DNA of 64,000 bases, from assembly GCA_028710865.1 (NCBI GenBank), contig JAQTUF010000004.1, forward strand, positions 1 to 64,000, given 5' to 3'. The stretch is from Candidatus Shapirobacteria bacterium. GTDB lineage: Bacteria > Patescibacteria > Microgenomatia > UBA12405. The notes under the pieces are model-generated. The model saw nothing but the letters and a program-made list of their open reading frames with translations. It had not been told where the DNA came from and did not search any database. Position 1 is the first letter of the stretch. The number at the start of each line of letters is the position of its first letter. The position numbers and the translations under genes were made by a program. Shown in pieces: positions 24,949 to 33,319 of this stretch.

Positions 24949-26475
24949 TTATTTAAAAGGAGAAAGTTTTCTTAACTTTTCTACTTCTTTGGGTAAAATT
25001 TTTAATAAATAATCAACTTCAGATTTAGTAGTAAAACGGCCAAGACTAAAACGAATAGAACTATGAGCTTGCTCAAGGCGAAGACCTATAGATAGAAGAA
25101 CATGACTAGGCTCCAGGGAATGAGAAGAACAAGCAGAGCCAGTAGAACAAGCAATTCCATGTAAATCTAAACTAAGTTGAAGAGACTCCCCTTCAATCTT
25201 GTCAAAAGAAATATTAATATTATTGCTAAGACGGTTTTTGATTGGACCGTTTAAATGAGTACGAGGAATATTTTTTAAAATATTTTGGGTAAGATAATCG
25301 CGAAATTGAGTGAGCTTAATATTTTCTTGATCCATACTATGGATAGCAATTTCGGCAGCCTTGGCAAAGCCAACAATAAGAGGAGTGTTAATAGTGGAAG
25401 ATCTTAACCCAAATTCATGACCACCACCATGAAGAAGTGGAGTTATTTGACTGCCAGATTTAATATACAAAAGACCAACTCCTTTAGGACCATAAATTTT
25501 ATGAGAGGAGGCAGTGAGAAAATCAATATTATTTTTTTTAACATCAATGGCAACTTTGGTAAAACTTTGAGAAGCGTCGGTGTGAAAATAAACTCCCCTA
25601 TTTTTACAAATTTGACCTATCTTTTGAATATCTTGGATAGTACCGATTTCATTATTGCCATGAATTATAGAAACTAAAATGGTATCAGAACGAATGTTTT
25701 TGGTTAAAAATTTAAGATCAACAAAACCATCTTTGTCAACTGGGATTTCGGTTACTTCAAAACCTTGAGTGGTAAGCCAGTGGGCTGATTGACGAACACA
25801 GTCATGTTCAATTGAAGAAATTAAAATATGTTTACCTTTATCTTTGTTAGCAAAAGCAACACCTTTTAGAACAGTATTATTAGATTCGGTGGCAGAGGAG
25901 GTAAAAATTATTTCCTCTGGAGAGGAATTTAAAATAGAGGCAAAAATAGAGCGGCTATCTTCAACGGCTTGAGCGGCTTTAATACCAAATTGATGAAGGG
26001 AAGAAGTATTTCCAGAATAAGAAAAATCAAAATAAGGAATCATAGTATTAAAAACTTGAGGGTCAATGGGAGTAGAGGCAGCGTAATCAAAATAAACTAA
26101 TTTAGTATTATCAATTTTTAAATTATCAAGAGTAATAGAACTAAGGACTTGATTAAATCTAGATTGAATTTGATGCCAAATTGATTTACTTTGACAGTCA
26201 CAAAATTGGGGACAAACAAATTCTGGTTTTTCAAGAGCATTAATGACTTCTTTGAGGGTAATTTTTTGAGGATCACGACTGAGAGTATAACCACCGTTGG
26301 CTCCCCGCTCGACTTTGAGAATATCGGCTTTTTTTAGTTTGGCAAAAATTTTTTCTAGATAAGTAGCAGAAATATGTTCTTCCCCGGCGATTTTGGAGAC
26401 AGAACAACAACAACCTTGATCAATAATGTTGGTCAGAGCTCGAATACCATAACGAGATTTAGTAGAAAGATTCAT
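24949..26475 (-). CDS. Fusion of Rrf2-type regulator and cysteine desulfurase (IscS)
   Basis: Residues 1-115 are an Rrf2/IscR-like winged helix (LSTKSRYGIRALTNI, then ISATYLEKIFAKLKKADIL, then GANGGYTLSR). It has a possible cluster-ligand set C88, C92, C94. Residues about 125-508 are a PLP-dependent cysteine desulfurase: YFDYAASTPIDP, IEHDCVRQSAHWL, HTDASQSFTK, PLP lysine K326 in SSHKIYGPKG, and catalytic C449 in STGSACSS. The frame is continuous with no stop or restart between them. One chain could both make sulfur for clusters and sense cluster status. First gene of the operon with iscU; a perfect inverted repeat lies just before the start. Confidence 0.9.
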   Translation of the reverse strand: MNLSTKSRYGIRALTNIIDQGCCCSVSKIAGEEHISATYLEKIFAKLKKADILKVERGANGGYTLSRDPQKITLKEVINALEKPEFVCPQFCDCQSKSIWHQIQSRFNQVLSSITLDNLKIDNTKLVYFDYAASTPIDPQVFNTMIPYFDFSYSGNTSSLHQFGIKAAQAVEDSRSIFASILNSSPEEIIFTSSATESNNTVLKGVAFANKDKGKHILISSIEHDCVRQSAHWLTTQGFEVTEIPVDKDGFVDLKFLTKNIRSDTILVSIIHGNNEIGTIQDIQKIGQICKNRGVYFHTDASQSFTKVAIDVKKNNIDFLTASSHKIYGPKGVGLLYIKSGSQITPLLHGGGHEFGLRSSTINTPLIVGFAKAAEIAIHSMDQENIKLTQFRDYLTQNILKNIPRTHLNGPIKNRLSNNINISFDKIEGESLQLSLDLHGIACSTGSACSSHSLEPSHVLLSIGLRLEQAHSSIRFSLGRFTTKSEVDYLLKILPKEVEKLRKLSPFK

Positions 26476-26480
26476 AATTT

Positions 26481-26536
26481 AATTCGGACTAATCTTGTCC
26501 GAATTAGATGATAACTTGAAACAAGTTAATTGTCAA
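26481..26536 (-). promoter_or_regulatory. Promoter and Rrf2-type operator of the isc operon
   Basis: On the minus strand TTGACA (26531-26536), a 17-base spacer and TATCAT (26508-26513) form a promoter. Immediately downstream AATTCGGAC-N7-GTCCGAATT (26481-26505) is a perfect 9-base inverted repeat covering the transcript start and ending 5 bases before the ATG. This is where an autorepressor of the Rrf2 family would bind. Confidence 0.75.
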
Positions 26537-26544
26537 TAAAGAAA

Positions 26545-27414
26545 TTATTTTTGGCAGTTGGGGCAGAAGAAGGTACCGCGGCCACCGATTTTGATTCTTT
26601 TGATGGGGGTTTGGCAAATTAGACAAGGCTGTTTATCCCGTTGGTAGACTCGAAAATGATATTGATGTTGACCAACAGTGCCATCAGGGTGAATATATTT
26701 ATTATCTTTAGCAGTAGAACCACCATGAGAAATTGATTCTTTCATTAAGTCAATTAAATATTGATGAAGAATTTTTGATTTAGGACGAGAAATTTTTTTG
26801 GAAGAAGTCATAGGGTTAATCTTGGCTAAAAACAGGGCATCATTGGCATAAATATTGCCAATACCAGCAAATTTATTTTGATCTAATAAAACTGATTTTA
26901 TGGGACGGCTAGTGGTTTGAAGTTGTTGATAAAAATATTTGTCAGTAAAATCAGAGCTTAAGATATCAAGCCCAATATTTTTTTGAAAATCTTTTAATTC
27001 TGATTGAGTTAAAATTTTTACCCAACCAAATTTACGTTGGTCATTGAAAAAAGCGCGAGATTTATCAGAAAAGGTGAAAATTAGACGAGTGGATTTATTA
27101 GGTAAAACAGTAAAAGCATCTTTAGTTGGATGACCAAAAATCCCCCGCCCTGCGGGCACCCCCTTTAAAGAAAAGGGGCTATAAATAATTTGACCGGTCA
27201 TTTTGAGATGGAATAAAATAATTAGTTTGTTTTGAAGATGGATGGAAAGTTGTTTACCTAAACGAGTAAATTTAATTATTTTTTGACCAATGACCGCTTT
27301 GGGATTACCAATAAAAGATTTGGGAGTAATAATTTCTAAATTGGAAATGGTTTTGTTGGTTAATTTAGACTCTAAAAAGAGACGAACGACTTCAACTTCG
27401 GGAAGTTCTGGCAT
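26545..27414 (-). CDS. mutM: Formamidopyrimidine-DNA glycosylase
   Basis: Base excision repair enzyme removing oxidised purines such as 8-oxoguanine, with lyase activity. The catalytic N-terminus PELPEVEVV is intact. The H2TH region (FAGIGNIYANDALF, about 180) and the C-terminal zinc finger C-x2-C...C-x2-C with the GGRGTFFCPNCQ tail are present. Residues about 79-93 (SPFSLKGVPAGRGIF) are encoded by a GC-rich palindromic element inserted in frame. TATAAT on the minus strand (27420-27425) lies 5 bases before the ATG. Confidence 0.93.
   Translation of the reverse strand: MPELPEVEVVRLFLESKLTNKTISNLEIITPKSFIGNPKAVIGQKIIKFTRLGKQLSIHLQNKLIILFHLKMTGQIIYSPFSLKGVPAGRGIFGHPTKDAFTVLPNKSTRLIFTFSDKSRAFFNDQRKFGWVKILTQSELKDFQKNIGLDILSSDFTDKYFYQQLQTTSRPIKSVLLDQNKFAGIGNIYANDALFLAKINPMTSSKKISRPKSKILHQYLIDLMKESISHGGSTAKDNKYIHPDGTVGQHQYHFRVYQRDKQPCLICQTPIKRIKIGGRGTFFCPNCQK
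27142..27179. repeat. In-frame GC-rich double-hairpin element in mutM
   Basis: CCCGC-cct-GCGGG (27144-27156) is followed by CCCCTTT...AAAGGGG (27160-27178). Both hairpins resemble the elements beside dnaA and inside the O-antigen ligase-like gene. It adds about 12 residues to MutM without breaking the frame. Confidence 0.6.
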
Positions 27415-27427
27415 AAGCTATTATAGC

Positions 27428-28348
27428 TTAGAGAAAATCATTGAGGCCGACGGCAGATATACGTTTGTTTTTAGCTAAATGATCAATAGCAACGGTTACA
27501 TCAGTAAGACTGTCTTTAATTTCGGAAAATGAATTTAAAAATGTTTGACTAGAAGCGACATAGCCCATAATTAAGACAACATCAGAAATATGTTTTTGAC
27601 CACTTAAAACGGCAACTATGGAATAAGCAAAAATAAGAGTGTAAAAGAAAACAGCAGTATTTTGGAGAAGAAACCATTCAGTAAAATTCCAATTGGAAAG
27701 GCGGGTAAAATGACGAGTAAAAGTTTTTTGTTCAAGATCGACATCATTGGATTCTTGAAATTTAGCATAATAACTTTCTATCTTGGTATTTTGGATATCT
27801 CTAAATTTGACATATTTTTGAGTGGTGTAGTGATCAAAAATCATATAAATTAAAATATAAGCAATTTCTAAAACAAAAATTTTAAAATCAACAATAAATA
27901 AAATGGTAGGAATAGCAATAAGAGAAACAACACTATCCATGCCAGGCTGACGGAAAAGTTTGAGGGTAATACAACTAGCATCGGCAAAATTACGAATAGC
28001 TTGAACTATTTTATGACGTTCTTCCTTAGTTTCAGTTTTAAGGTCTTTATCAAAATAATTATGAGCGTCAAAACCGATATCACTAATACACTCATCTAGT
28101 TTAAAAACAGATTTAAGACGAGTAAAGTTGTCAACAACTTTAACTATTAATATTAAAACCATGAGGAAAAAAACAGATGTAAAGACAGTTTTAGTTTCAA
28201 GATTTTTAATAGCTAAAGAAAAAAGATAGATACTTAAAAGAGGAAGAAGAGCGGATAAAAATCGAATAAAAAGCCAAAATAAAAATCGGCGTTTATTTTG
28301 AATTATTTTAAAAATTAAAAAAACAGTAAGACGAGTTTTTCTGAGCAT
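27428..28348 (-). CDS. ABC-exporter-like membrane domain without ATPase
   Basis: 306 residues with about five or six hydrophobic segments spaced as in the membrane domain of type I ABC exporters: a first pair near 25-75, a long cytoplasmic helix with LDECISDIGFDAHNYFD, a middle pair near 130-165, and a last segment near 220-250. It ends in SFSEIKDSLTDVTVAIDHL, like the coupling helix that usually precedes an ATPase domain. No Walker motifs follow, and no ATPase gene is next to it. It may be a truncated exporter or a half that pairs with a protein encoded elsewhere. The ATG at 28348 was preferred over the TTG at 28381. Confidence 0.55.
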   Translation of the reverse strand: MLRKTRLTVFLIFKIIQNKRRFLFWLFIRFLSALLPLLSIYLFSLAIKNLETKTVFTSVFFLMVLILIVKVVDNFTRLKSVFKLDECISDIGFDAHNYFDKDLKTETKEERHKIVQAIRNFADASCITLKLFRQPGMDSVVSLIAIPTILFIVDFKIFVLEIAYILIYMIFDHYTTQKYVKFRDIQNTKIESYYAKFQESNDVDLEQKTFTRHFTRLSNWNFTEWFLLQNTAVFFYTLIFAYSIVAVLSGQKHISDVVLIMGYVASSQTFLNSFSEIKDSLTDVTVAIDHLAKNKRISAVGLNDFL

Positions 28349-28416
28349 AAAAAGTAATTTAAGTATCAAGGAAAATACCAAAAAAGTAAAGACAAATTGA
28401 ATGATAAAATAGTTTC

Positions 28417-29355
28417 ATGAATGAAAACAAAGAAATTTTTGATACTTTAATTGTGGGATCAGGACCAGCGGGATTGACAGCGGCAATTTACAACTCTAGA
28501 GCCGATTTAAAAACAATAGTCATTGCGGGTAATCAACCGGGAGGACAATTAACAATTACAACCCTTGTAGATAATTATCCAGGTTTTCCGACTGGAGTGG
28601 GTGGAGTCAAATTGATGATGGATATGCAAGAACAAGTAAAAAATTTGGGAGTAGAGATAAAAATGGGGATAGTTAAAAAAATCAGTAAGGAAGAAATATT
28701 TAAAATAGAATTGATAGATGAACAAGTTTTAGAAGCAAAATCGGTGATAATAGCAACAGGTGCAGCTGTTAAATGGTTGGAATTACCAAAAGAAAAAGAA
28801 TTGATTGGTCATGGGGTAAGTGGATGTGCTACTTGTGATGGAATGTTTTTTAGAGGGAAAGTAGTAGCAGTGGTGGGTGGTGGAGATACGGCTTGTGAAG
28901 AGGCCAATTTTTTATCAAAATTTTGTCAAAAAGTATATTTAATTCATAGACGAGAAGAATTTAGAGCATCGATTGCTGAACAAAAGAAAGTTTTGGATAA
29001 TCCAAAAGTAGAAATTTGGTGGAACTCAGAAATTAAGGAATTAAATGGTCAAGAAAAATTAGAATCGATTAAAGTAATTAACAATAAAACTAATACCGAT
29101 AAAATATTACCATTAGATGGGTTGTTTGTGGCAATTGGGAGTAGTCCGGCAACAGAATTTTTAAAAGGCTTGGTTGATTTAAGTGAAACAGGTCAAGTAT
29201 TAGTAAATAAGAATGCTGAATTTGTAACGATGACAAATGTGGAGGGTATCTTTGCGGCGGGAGATTGTGTCAATATTAAACATAAACAAGCAATAGTGGC
29301 AGCAGGTGAAGGTTGTCGAGCGGCTTTGGATGCAGAAAAATGGCTAGGAAAATAA
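28417..29355 (+). CDS. trxB: Thioredoxin reductase
   Basis: FAD/NADPH enzyme that reduces thioredoxin. The FAD-binding GSGPAGLTAAIYNSRA (about 13-28), redox pair CATCDG (about 136-141), NADPH-binding GGGDTACEEA (about 154-163) and C-terminal FAAGDCVNIKHKQAIVAAGEG are all present. 312 residues is the normal size. TAAAAT at 28405-28410 lies 6 bases before the ATG, indicating a leaderless message. It starts 68 bases from the divergent ABC-like gene. Confidence 0.93.
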   Translation: MNENKEIFDTLIVGSGPAGLTAAIYNSRADLKTIVIAGNQPGGQLTITTLVDNYPGFPTGVGGVKLMMDMQEQVKNLGVEIKMGIVKKISKEEIFKIELIDEQVLEAKSVIIATGAAVKWLELPKEKELIGHGVSGCATCDGMFFRGKVVAVVGGGDTACEEANFLSKFCQKVYLIHRREEFRASIAEQKKVLDNPKVEIWWNSEIKELNGQEKLESIKVINNKTNTDKILPLDGLFVAIGSSPATEFLKGLVDLSETGQVLVNKNAEFVTMTNVEGIFAAGDCVNIKHKQAIVAAGEGCRAALDAEKWLGK

Positions 29356-29371
29356 ATAATTTAATTTAAAA

Positions 29372-29947
29372 ATGAAACAAATATTAGGATTATTAGCCGT
29401 AGTAATTGCTTTTGTTGGCTATACTCCATATTTAAGAGACACAATAATTGGCAAAACTAAGCCTCATATTTTTAGTTGGTTTCTTTGGTCACTGCTTTCG
29501 TTTATTGCTTTTGGATTACAATTGACTAAAGGTGCTGGGGCTGGATCGTATGCAAATTTGGCTTTGGGATTTATTGCTTTCGTGCTATTTATCTTTAGTT
29601 TCAAAAATGGGACTAAAAACATTAAAAGTACAGATATTGTTTCACTTATTTTGGCAATGATAGCGATTATTTTATGGCTGGTAATTAACCAACCAATTTG
29701 GTCAATAATATTGATAGTAATAATTGATATTTTTTCTTTTGCACCAACTTTTGTTAAATCTTGGAATAAACCACAAGAAGAAACATTAATAACGTGGTTT
29801 TTAAATATTATTCGTCAAATTTTTATTTTATTATCAATTAATGAAATTAATTTCGTCACAATTACAGTCCCTATATATGCGTTAGTGGCAAATATTGCCT
29901 TTTTTATTCTACTAATTATAAGAAGAAGAGTTGCTAGACTTGATTAA
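29372..29947 (+). CDS. Membrane protein of unknown function
   Basis: 191 residues with about seven hydrophobic helices. The segments VVIAFVGYTPYLRDTIIGKTKPHIFSW and, later, IFSFAPTFVKSWNKPQEETLITW look like two copies of a P-x-x(K/R)D-type motif with similar spacing, suggesting an internal repeat as in PQ-loop transporters. The family is not identified. It follows trxB by 16 bases and overlaps the convergent glycosyltransferase gene by 36 bases. Confidence 0.6.
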   Translation: MKQILGLLAVVIAFVGYTPYLRDTIIGKTKPHIFSWFLWSLLSFIAFGLQLTKGAGAGSYANLALGFIAFVLFIFSFKNGTKNIKSTDIVSLILAMIAIILWLVINQPIWSIILIVIIDIFSFAPTFVKSWNKPQEETLITWFLNIIRQIFILLSINEINFVTITVPIYALVANIAFFILLIIRRRVARLD

Positions 29948-31048
29948 ATTTTTGATCTTTTTAATAAATTTTTCTTTAGAAAAGTCTTGAGCGCGAGAAA
30001 TGCAATCGGTTGGTTTTATTTTTAGTTTTTGAAATTTTTTGATGGCATGAGCACAAGAAGTGGCGGTTAAATGATTGAAAAAGACACCAGTTTTACCGTC
30101 AATGACAGTTTCAGTAACTCCCCCACTTTTGTAAGCAATAACAGGACAACCAAAACTCATAGATTCAACTGGAACCATGCCAAAATCTTCTTGGTCAGCA
30201 GAGAAGATAAAAGCTTTGGCTTCTTTATAAAGTTTTGATCTAGTTTCATTATCAACTTCACCTAAGAACTCGATGGTGGGGCCGGCAAGTTGTTTTAGTT
30301 CATCAGAAACACCTGCAAAATCACGACCAAAGATTTTTAATTTTAATTTGAGTTGATTACAAGCTTCAATGGCAATATCAAATCTTTTAGCTCGAGCTAG
30401 GCGACCACCAGTAAGAAAGTAATCAGATTTCAGTTTTTCAGTTGTCAGATTTTTAGGAAGATCAATGGGTGGGTTGATGACAATGGCATCACGACGATAG
30501 AATTTTTTGATACGAGCGGCAGTGGTTTGAGAATTGGCAATATATTGATCAACATTTTGGGAAAAATGGAAATCTCTGAGGCGAAGAAAATGATTAACAA
30601 TGGCAACTAAAAATTTAATAAATTTATTTTTGGTAAAGTTTCTAGCGGTAGGAAGACCATAAAGATAACGAGGAGGAGTATGACAATAACAAATAAGTTT
30701 GGCTGATTTTTTATTTAAAGAATTGGGGAAATAAGCACCAGTGGCTGAAGTAATGATTAAATCAAAATCAGAAAAATCAAAAGATTTAAAAGCTAGAGGA
30801 GAAAGAAGTCGAAGCGGACTAATGATTTTGTGAGCAAAAGGAATATATTTAAAAAAACTTTGGTGGATACGGTGATCCCATTTTTTTTGAAGACGAGATT
30901 GATGAGGACCTAAGAATTGAGGTTTATAAATAGAAGTAAAAATTGGAGCATCAGGGAAAATATCGGAAAGAGTTTCAAAAACGGCTTCAGCCCCACCAAA
31001 TTCTTTGAGATAATCTTGGACTAGGGCTATTTTTAGTTTTTTTGGCAT
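29912..31048 (-). CDS. GT4-family glycosyltransferase
   Basis: GT-B fold sugar transferase. The N-terminal ALVQDYLKEFGGAEAVFETL contains the GGAE acceptor-side motif. In the C-terminal half, YFLTGGRLARAKRFDIAIEAC, FGRDFAG and the donor-binding ADQEDFGMVPVESMSFGCPVIAYKSGG (with the EDFGMVPVE E-x7-E) are clear. It probably adds sugars such as mannose to lipid-linked or surface glycans; donor and acceptor are unknown. It begins 6 bases after the exonuclease gene, so the two are probably cotranscribed. Confidence 0.9.
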   Translation of the reverse strand: MPKKLKIALVQDYLKEFGGAEAVFETLSDIFPDAPIFTSIYKPQFLGPHQSRLQKKWDHRIHQSFFKYIPFAHKIISPLRLLSPLAFKSFDFSDFDLIITSATGAYFPNSLNKKSAKLICYCHTPPRYLYGLPTARNFTKNKFIKFLVAIVNHFLRLRDFHFSQNVDQYIANSQTTAARIKKFYRRDAIVINPPIDLPKNLTTEKLKSDYFLTGGRLARAKRFDIAIEACNQLKLKLKIFGRDFAGVSDELKQLAGPTIEFLGEVDNETRSKLYKEAKAFIFSADQEDFGMVPVESMSFGCPVIAYKSGGVTETVIDGKTGVFFNHLTATSCAHAIKKFQKLKIKPTDCISRAQDFSKEKFIKKIKNLIKSSNSSSYN

Positions 31049-31054
31049 ATTTTT

Positions 31055-31945
31055 TTAAAAAAAACTAGTTTGTTTTGGTTGATGTCTTTGGTCAAGACGA
31101 TTAATAAGAGATTTGAAATTGTAACTCTTAAAAAGAGAATTCAAACCGGAAACAATATTGTGATTCCAAACGGAATCAGACATTTTAAATTTTAGAGGGA
31201 TGTTGTCGATAAGGATGGCTAATTTTTGGGAAAGATAGGCGTTGTTTTTTTCTTTAGTTAACTTTTCTTTGATAGCTGGTTTGATTTCATCTAAATGAGA
31301 ATAAATATTATCTAAATTGTGGTATTGACTAAGAAGATCAATAGCAGCTTTGGGTCCGATACCAGCAACACCAGGATAACCATCAGACATATCCCCCATT
31401 AAGGCCTTAAGATCAGCTACCTGAGAGGGAGTGACACCTAATTTTTCAACAACGTCATCTGGTTTAAAGATTTTAGTTTCAGAAAGACCATGAAGTGGCA
31501 TAAGTAAATGGGTTTTAGAGTCGACTAGTTGCATCAAATCTTTATCTCCGGTAATAATTACTATTTCATCAATAAAGCTTTTTTTAAGGGCCTTTTTAAC
31601 GACAGTGGCAATAAGATCATCAGCCTCATAACCACCCATGGAAAAAGTTTTAATACCAGATTCTTCTAAAGTTGATTTTAAAAGTGGGAGTTGGGATATG
31701 AGACTATGGTCAGGAACTTTTCGTTTGGCTCGATAACCAACAAACTCTGATTGTCTAAAGGTAGGACCAGGAGAATCAAGACAAACTATGAGGTATTTAG
31801 GATTAAGTTGAGAAATGGCTGATAAAAGCATGGAATAAAAACCATAGATAGCATTGATTGGTTGACCATTTAGAGTTAATTGGGGGATAGAGTGATAGGC
31901 CCGATGAATAACGGCGTGACCATCGACAATCAGTAATTTAGACAT
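31055..31945 (-). CDS. 5'-3' exonuclease (Pol I N-terminal-like)
   Basis: Flap/5' nuclease removing RNA primers or flaps. The metal-binding acidic positions appear in LLIVDGHAVIHRAYHSIP, YLIVCLDSPGPTFRQ, GYEADDLIATV, ITGDKDLMQLVD and LMGDMSDGYPGVAGIGPKAA (the helix-hairpin-helix). The protein ends after the nuclease domain at 296 residues, so it is a free nuclease and not a complete DNA polymerase I. The ATG at 31945 has TAAACT on the minus strand 5 bases upstream; a start at 31960 is less likely. Confidence 0.9.
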   Translation of the reverse strand: MSKLLIVDGHAVIHRAYHSIPQLTLNGQPINAIYGFYSMLLSAISQLNPKYLIVCLDSPGPTFRQSEFVGYRAKRKVPDHSLISQLPLLKSTLEESGIKTFSMGGYEADDLIATVVKKALKKSFIDEIVIITGDKDLMQLVDSKTHLLMPLHGLSETKIFKPDDVVEKLGVTPSQVADLKALMGDMSDGYPGVAGIGPKAAIDLLSQYHNLDNIYSHLDEIKPAIKEKLTKEKNNAYLSQKLAILIDNIPLKFKMSDSVWNHNIVSGLNSLFKSYNFKSLINRLDQRHQPKQTSFF

Positions 31946-32005
31946 AAGGTAGTTTATCAAATGGGAAAGAAGGAATTAAAAGGATAAATTAGGGTAAAAT
32001 CGGAT

Positions 32006-32611
32006 ATGAAATTTATTTATTTTGATGTTGGTGGAGTGTTAATGAAAGATTTTAGCGATACTAAAAAACTGGAACTAATGTTTGAAAGTTGGGGTGTTTC
32101 CAAAAAAGAAATAAAAGATGTAAAAAGGGAATTTATTAAATTTGAAAAAAAAGTGTGTGTAGGGAAAAGCGTAGAGGATTTCAAAGGGATATTAGAAAAA
32201 AGTTTTAAGATTAATTTACCTAAAAATTATTCTATAAATGAGGATTTTGTCAATCGATTTGAAAATAATATAGACATATGGCAGTTAGTAGATTTAGTAA
32301 AGGGAAAATATAAAATAGGTCTATTAACAAATATGTACCCTGGAACTTTAGAATTGATTAGAGTGAAAAAAATAATTTTAGAAATAAATTGGGATGTGAT
32401 AATAGATTCGTCTGTTGAAAAATCAAAAAAACCAGAAAAAAAGATATATGAGATTGCTCAAAAAAGATCGGGTTTTTCAGGTAGAGATATTTTGTTTATA
32501 GATAATAGACAGGAAAACTTAATAGTTCCTAAAAAACTTGGGTGGCAGACATTTTGGTTTGATTCAAGTGATTATGAAAGATCTAATAAAAGGCTAAAAG
32601 AATTATTTTAA
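32006..32611 (+). CDS. HAD-superfamily hydrolase
   Basis: HAD phosphatase-like protein of 201 residues. Motif I is FDVGGVL (nucleophile D6); the usual second Asp is replaced by Gly, as in several HAD-IA members. Motif II is LLTNM (about 105), the Lys motif is in SKKPEKKIYEIA, and motif IV is FIDNRQENL (about 168). The substrate is unknown. TAAAAT at 31995-32000 lies 5 bases before the ATG. Confidence 0.82.
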   Translation: MKFIYFDVGGVLMKDFSDTKKLELMFESWGVSKKEIKDVKREFIKFEKKVCVGKSVEDFKGILEKSFKINLPKNYSINEDFVNRFENNIDIWQLVDLVKGKYKIGLLTNMYPGTLELIRVKKIILEINWDVIIDSSVEKSKKPEKKIYEIAQKRSGFSGRDILFIDNRQENLIVPKKLGWQTFWFDSSDYERSNKRLKELF

Positions 32612-32643
32612 ATAGATTTTGTAAAAATATATTATAATGCACT

Positions 32644-33258
32644 ATGCTTGATACTGAGAATATTTCTAATTCCTCATTTACTGGTCAACAGGAGGGTGAA
32701 AAAATTATTTCAATAGTGAAACCACATAATATTACTCGTATTATTGGATATATTAAATTATTTTGTGTATTTGCTCTTCTTTTAATTGGTTTTATTTCTC
32801 TCCAAAAAATCAGCTATGTTTTTATCATTGTTGGAGTTGTGATTTCAGTATTTACACTGGTTATAGGAATTTTCATCTGTCATTCTCTTTACCTAAAACG
32901 GGTGGTTTATATTACTGACCGACGCATTATTCGTTTTGAACCTTCAAATATATTTGTGATTAATAGTAGATCATTAACTTGGGATAATGTACTTAAAGTT
33001 AAAACTTTTTCGCCAACCTTTTTTTTGCGCTTAATTAATATTGGTAATGTTATTGTGCATTCAAAAACAACTCTTACTGGTGATAATAATCCTAACCAGA
33101 CTTTAATAGGAAATGATGATATTTTTTTAAAAGATATTTATTTTTATAAAGATTTAGGGAATTACATTGATAAGATACTTTATCTTCACTCTAATGATAG
33201 AGATAAATTAAAGGATATAAGACCATTTATTGTAAAAAATAAAGGTCAAAGATATTGA
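32644..33258 (+). CDS. Membrane protein with PH-like (bPH2) domain
   Basis: Two adjacent hydrophobic helices (about 38-56 and 60-82) are followed by a cytoplasmic domain starting RVVYITDRRIIRFEP, the signature of bacterial PH-like domains. The rest (INSRSLTWDNVLKVK, then NIGNVIVHSKTTLTG) fits their strand pattern. Function is unknown. TATAAT at 32633-32638 ends 5 bases before the ATG. It lies just ahead of the secretion-system genes but has its own promoter. Confidence 0.75.
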   Translation: MLDTENISNSSFTGQQEGEKIISIVKPHNITRIIGYIKLFCVFALLLIGFISLQKISYVFIIVGVVISVFTLVIGIFICHSLYLKRVVYITDRRIIRFEPSNIFVINSRSLTWDNVLKVKTFSPTFFLRLINIGNVIVHSKTTLTGDNNPNQTLIGNDDIFLKDIYFYKDLGNYIDKILYLHSNDRDKLKDIRPFIVKNKGQRY

Positions 33259-33319
33259 ATTAATTGAAAATAAAGAAATTAACTAGAAATTGGTAGATGT
33301 TTTACGGTAGAATTTAGTA

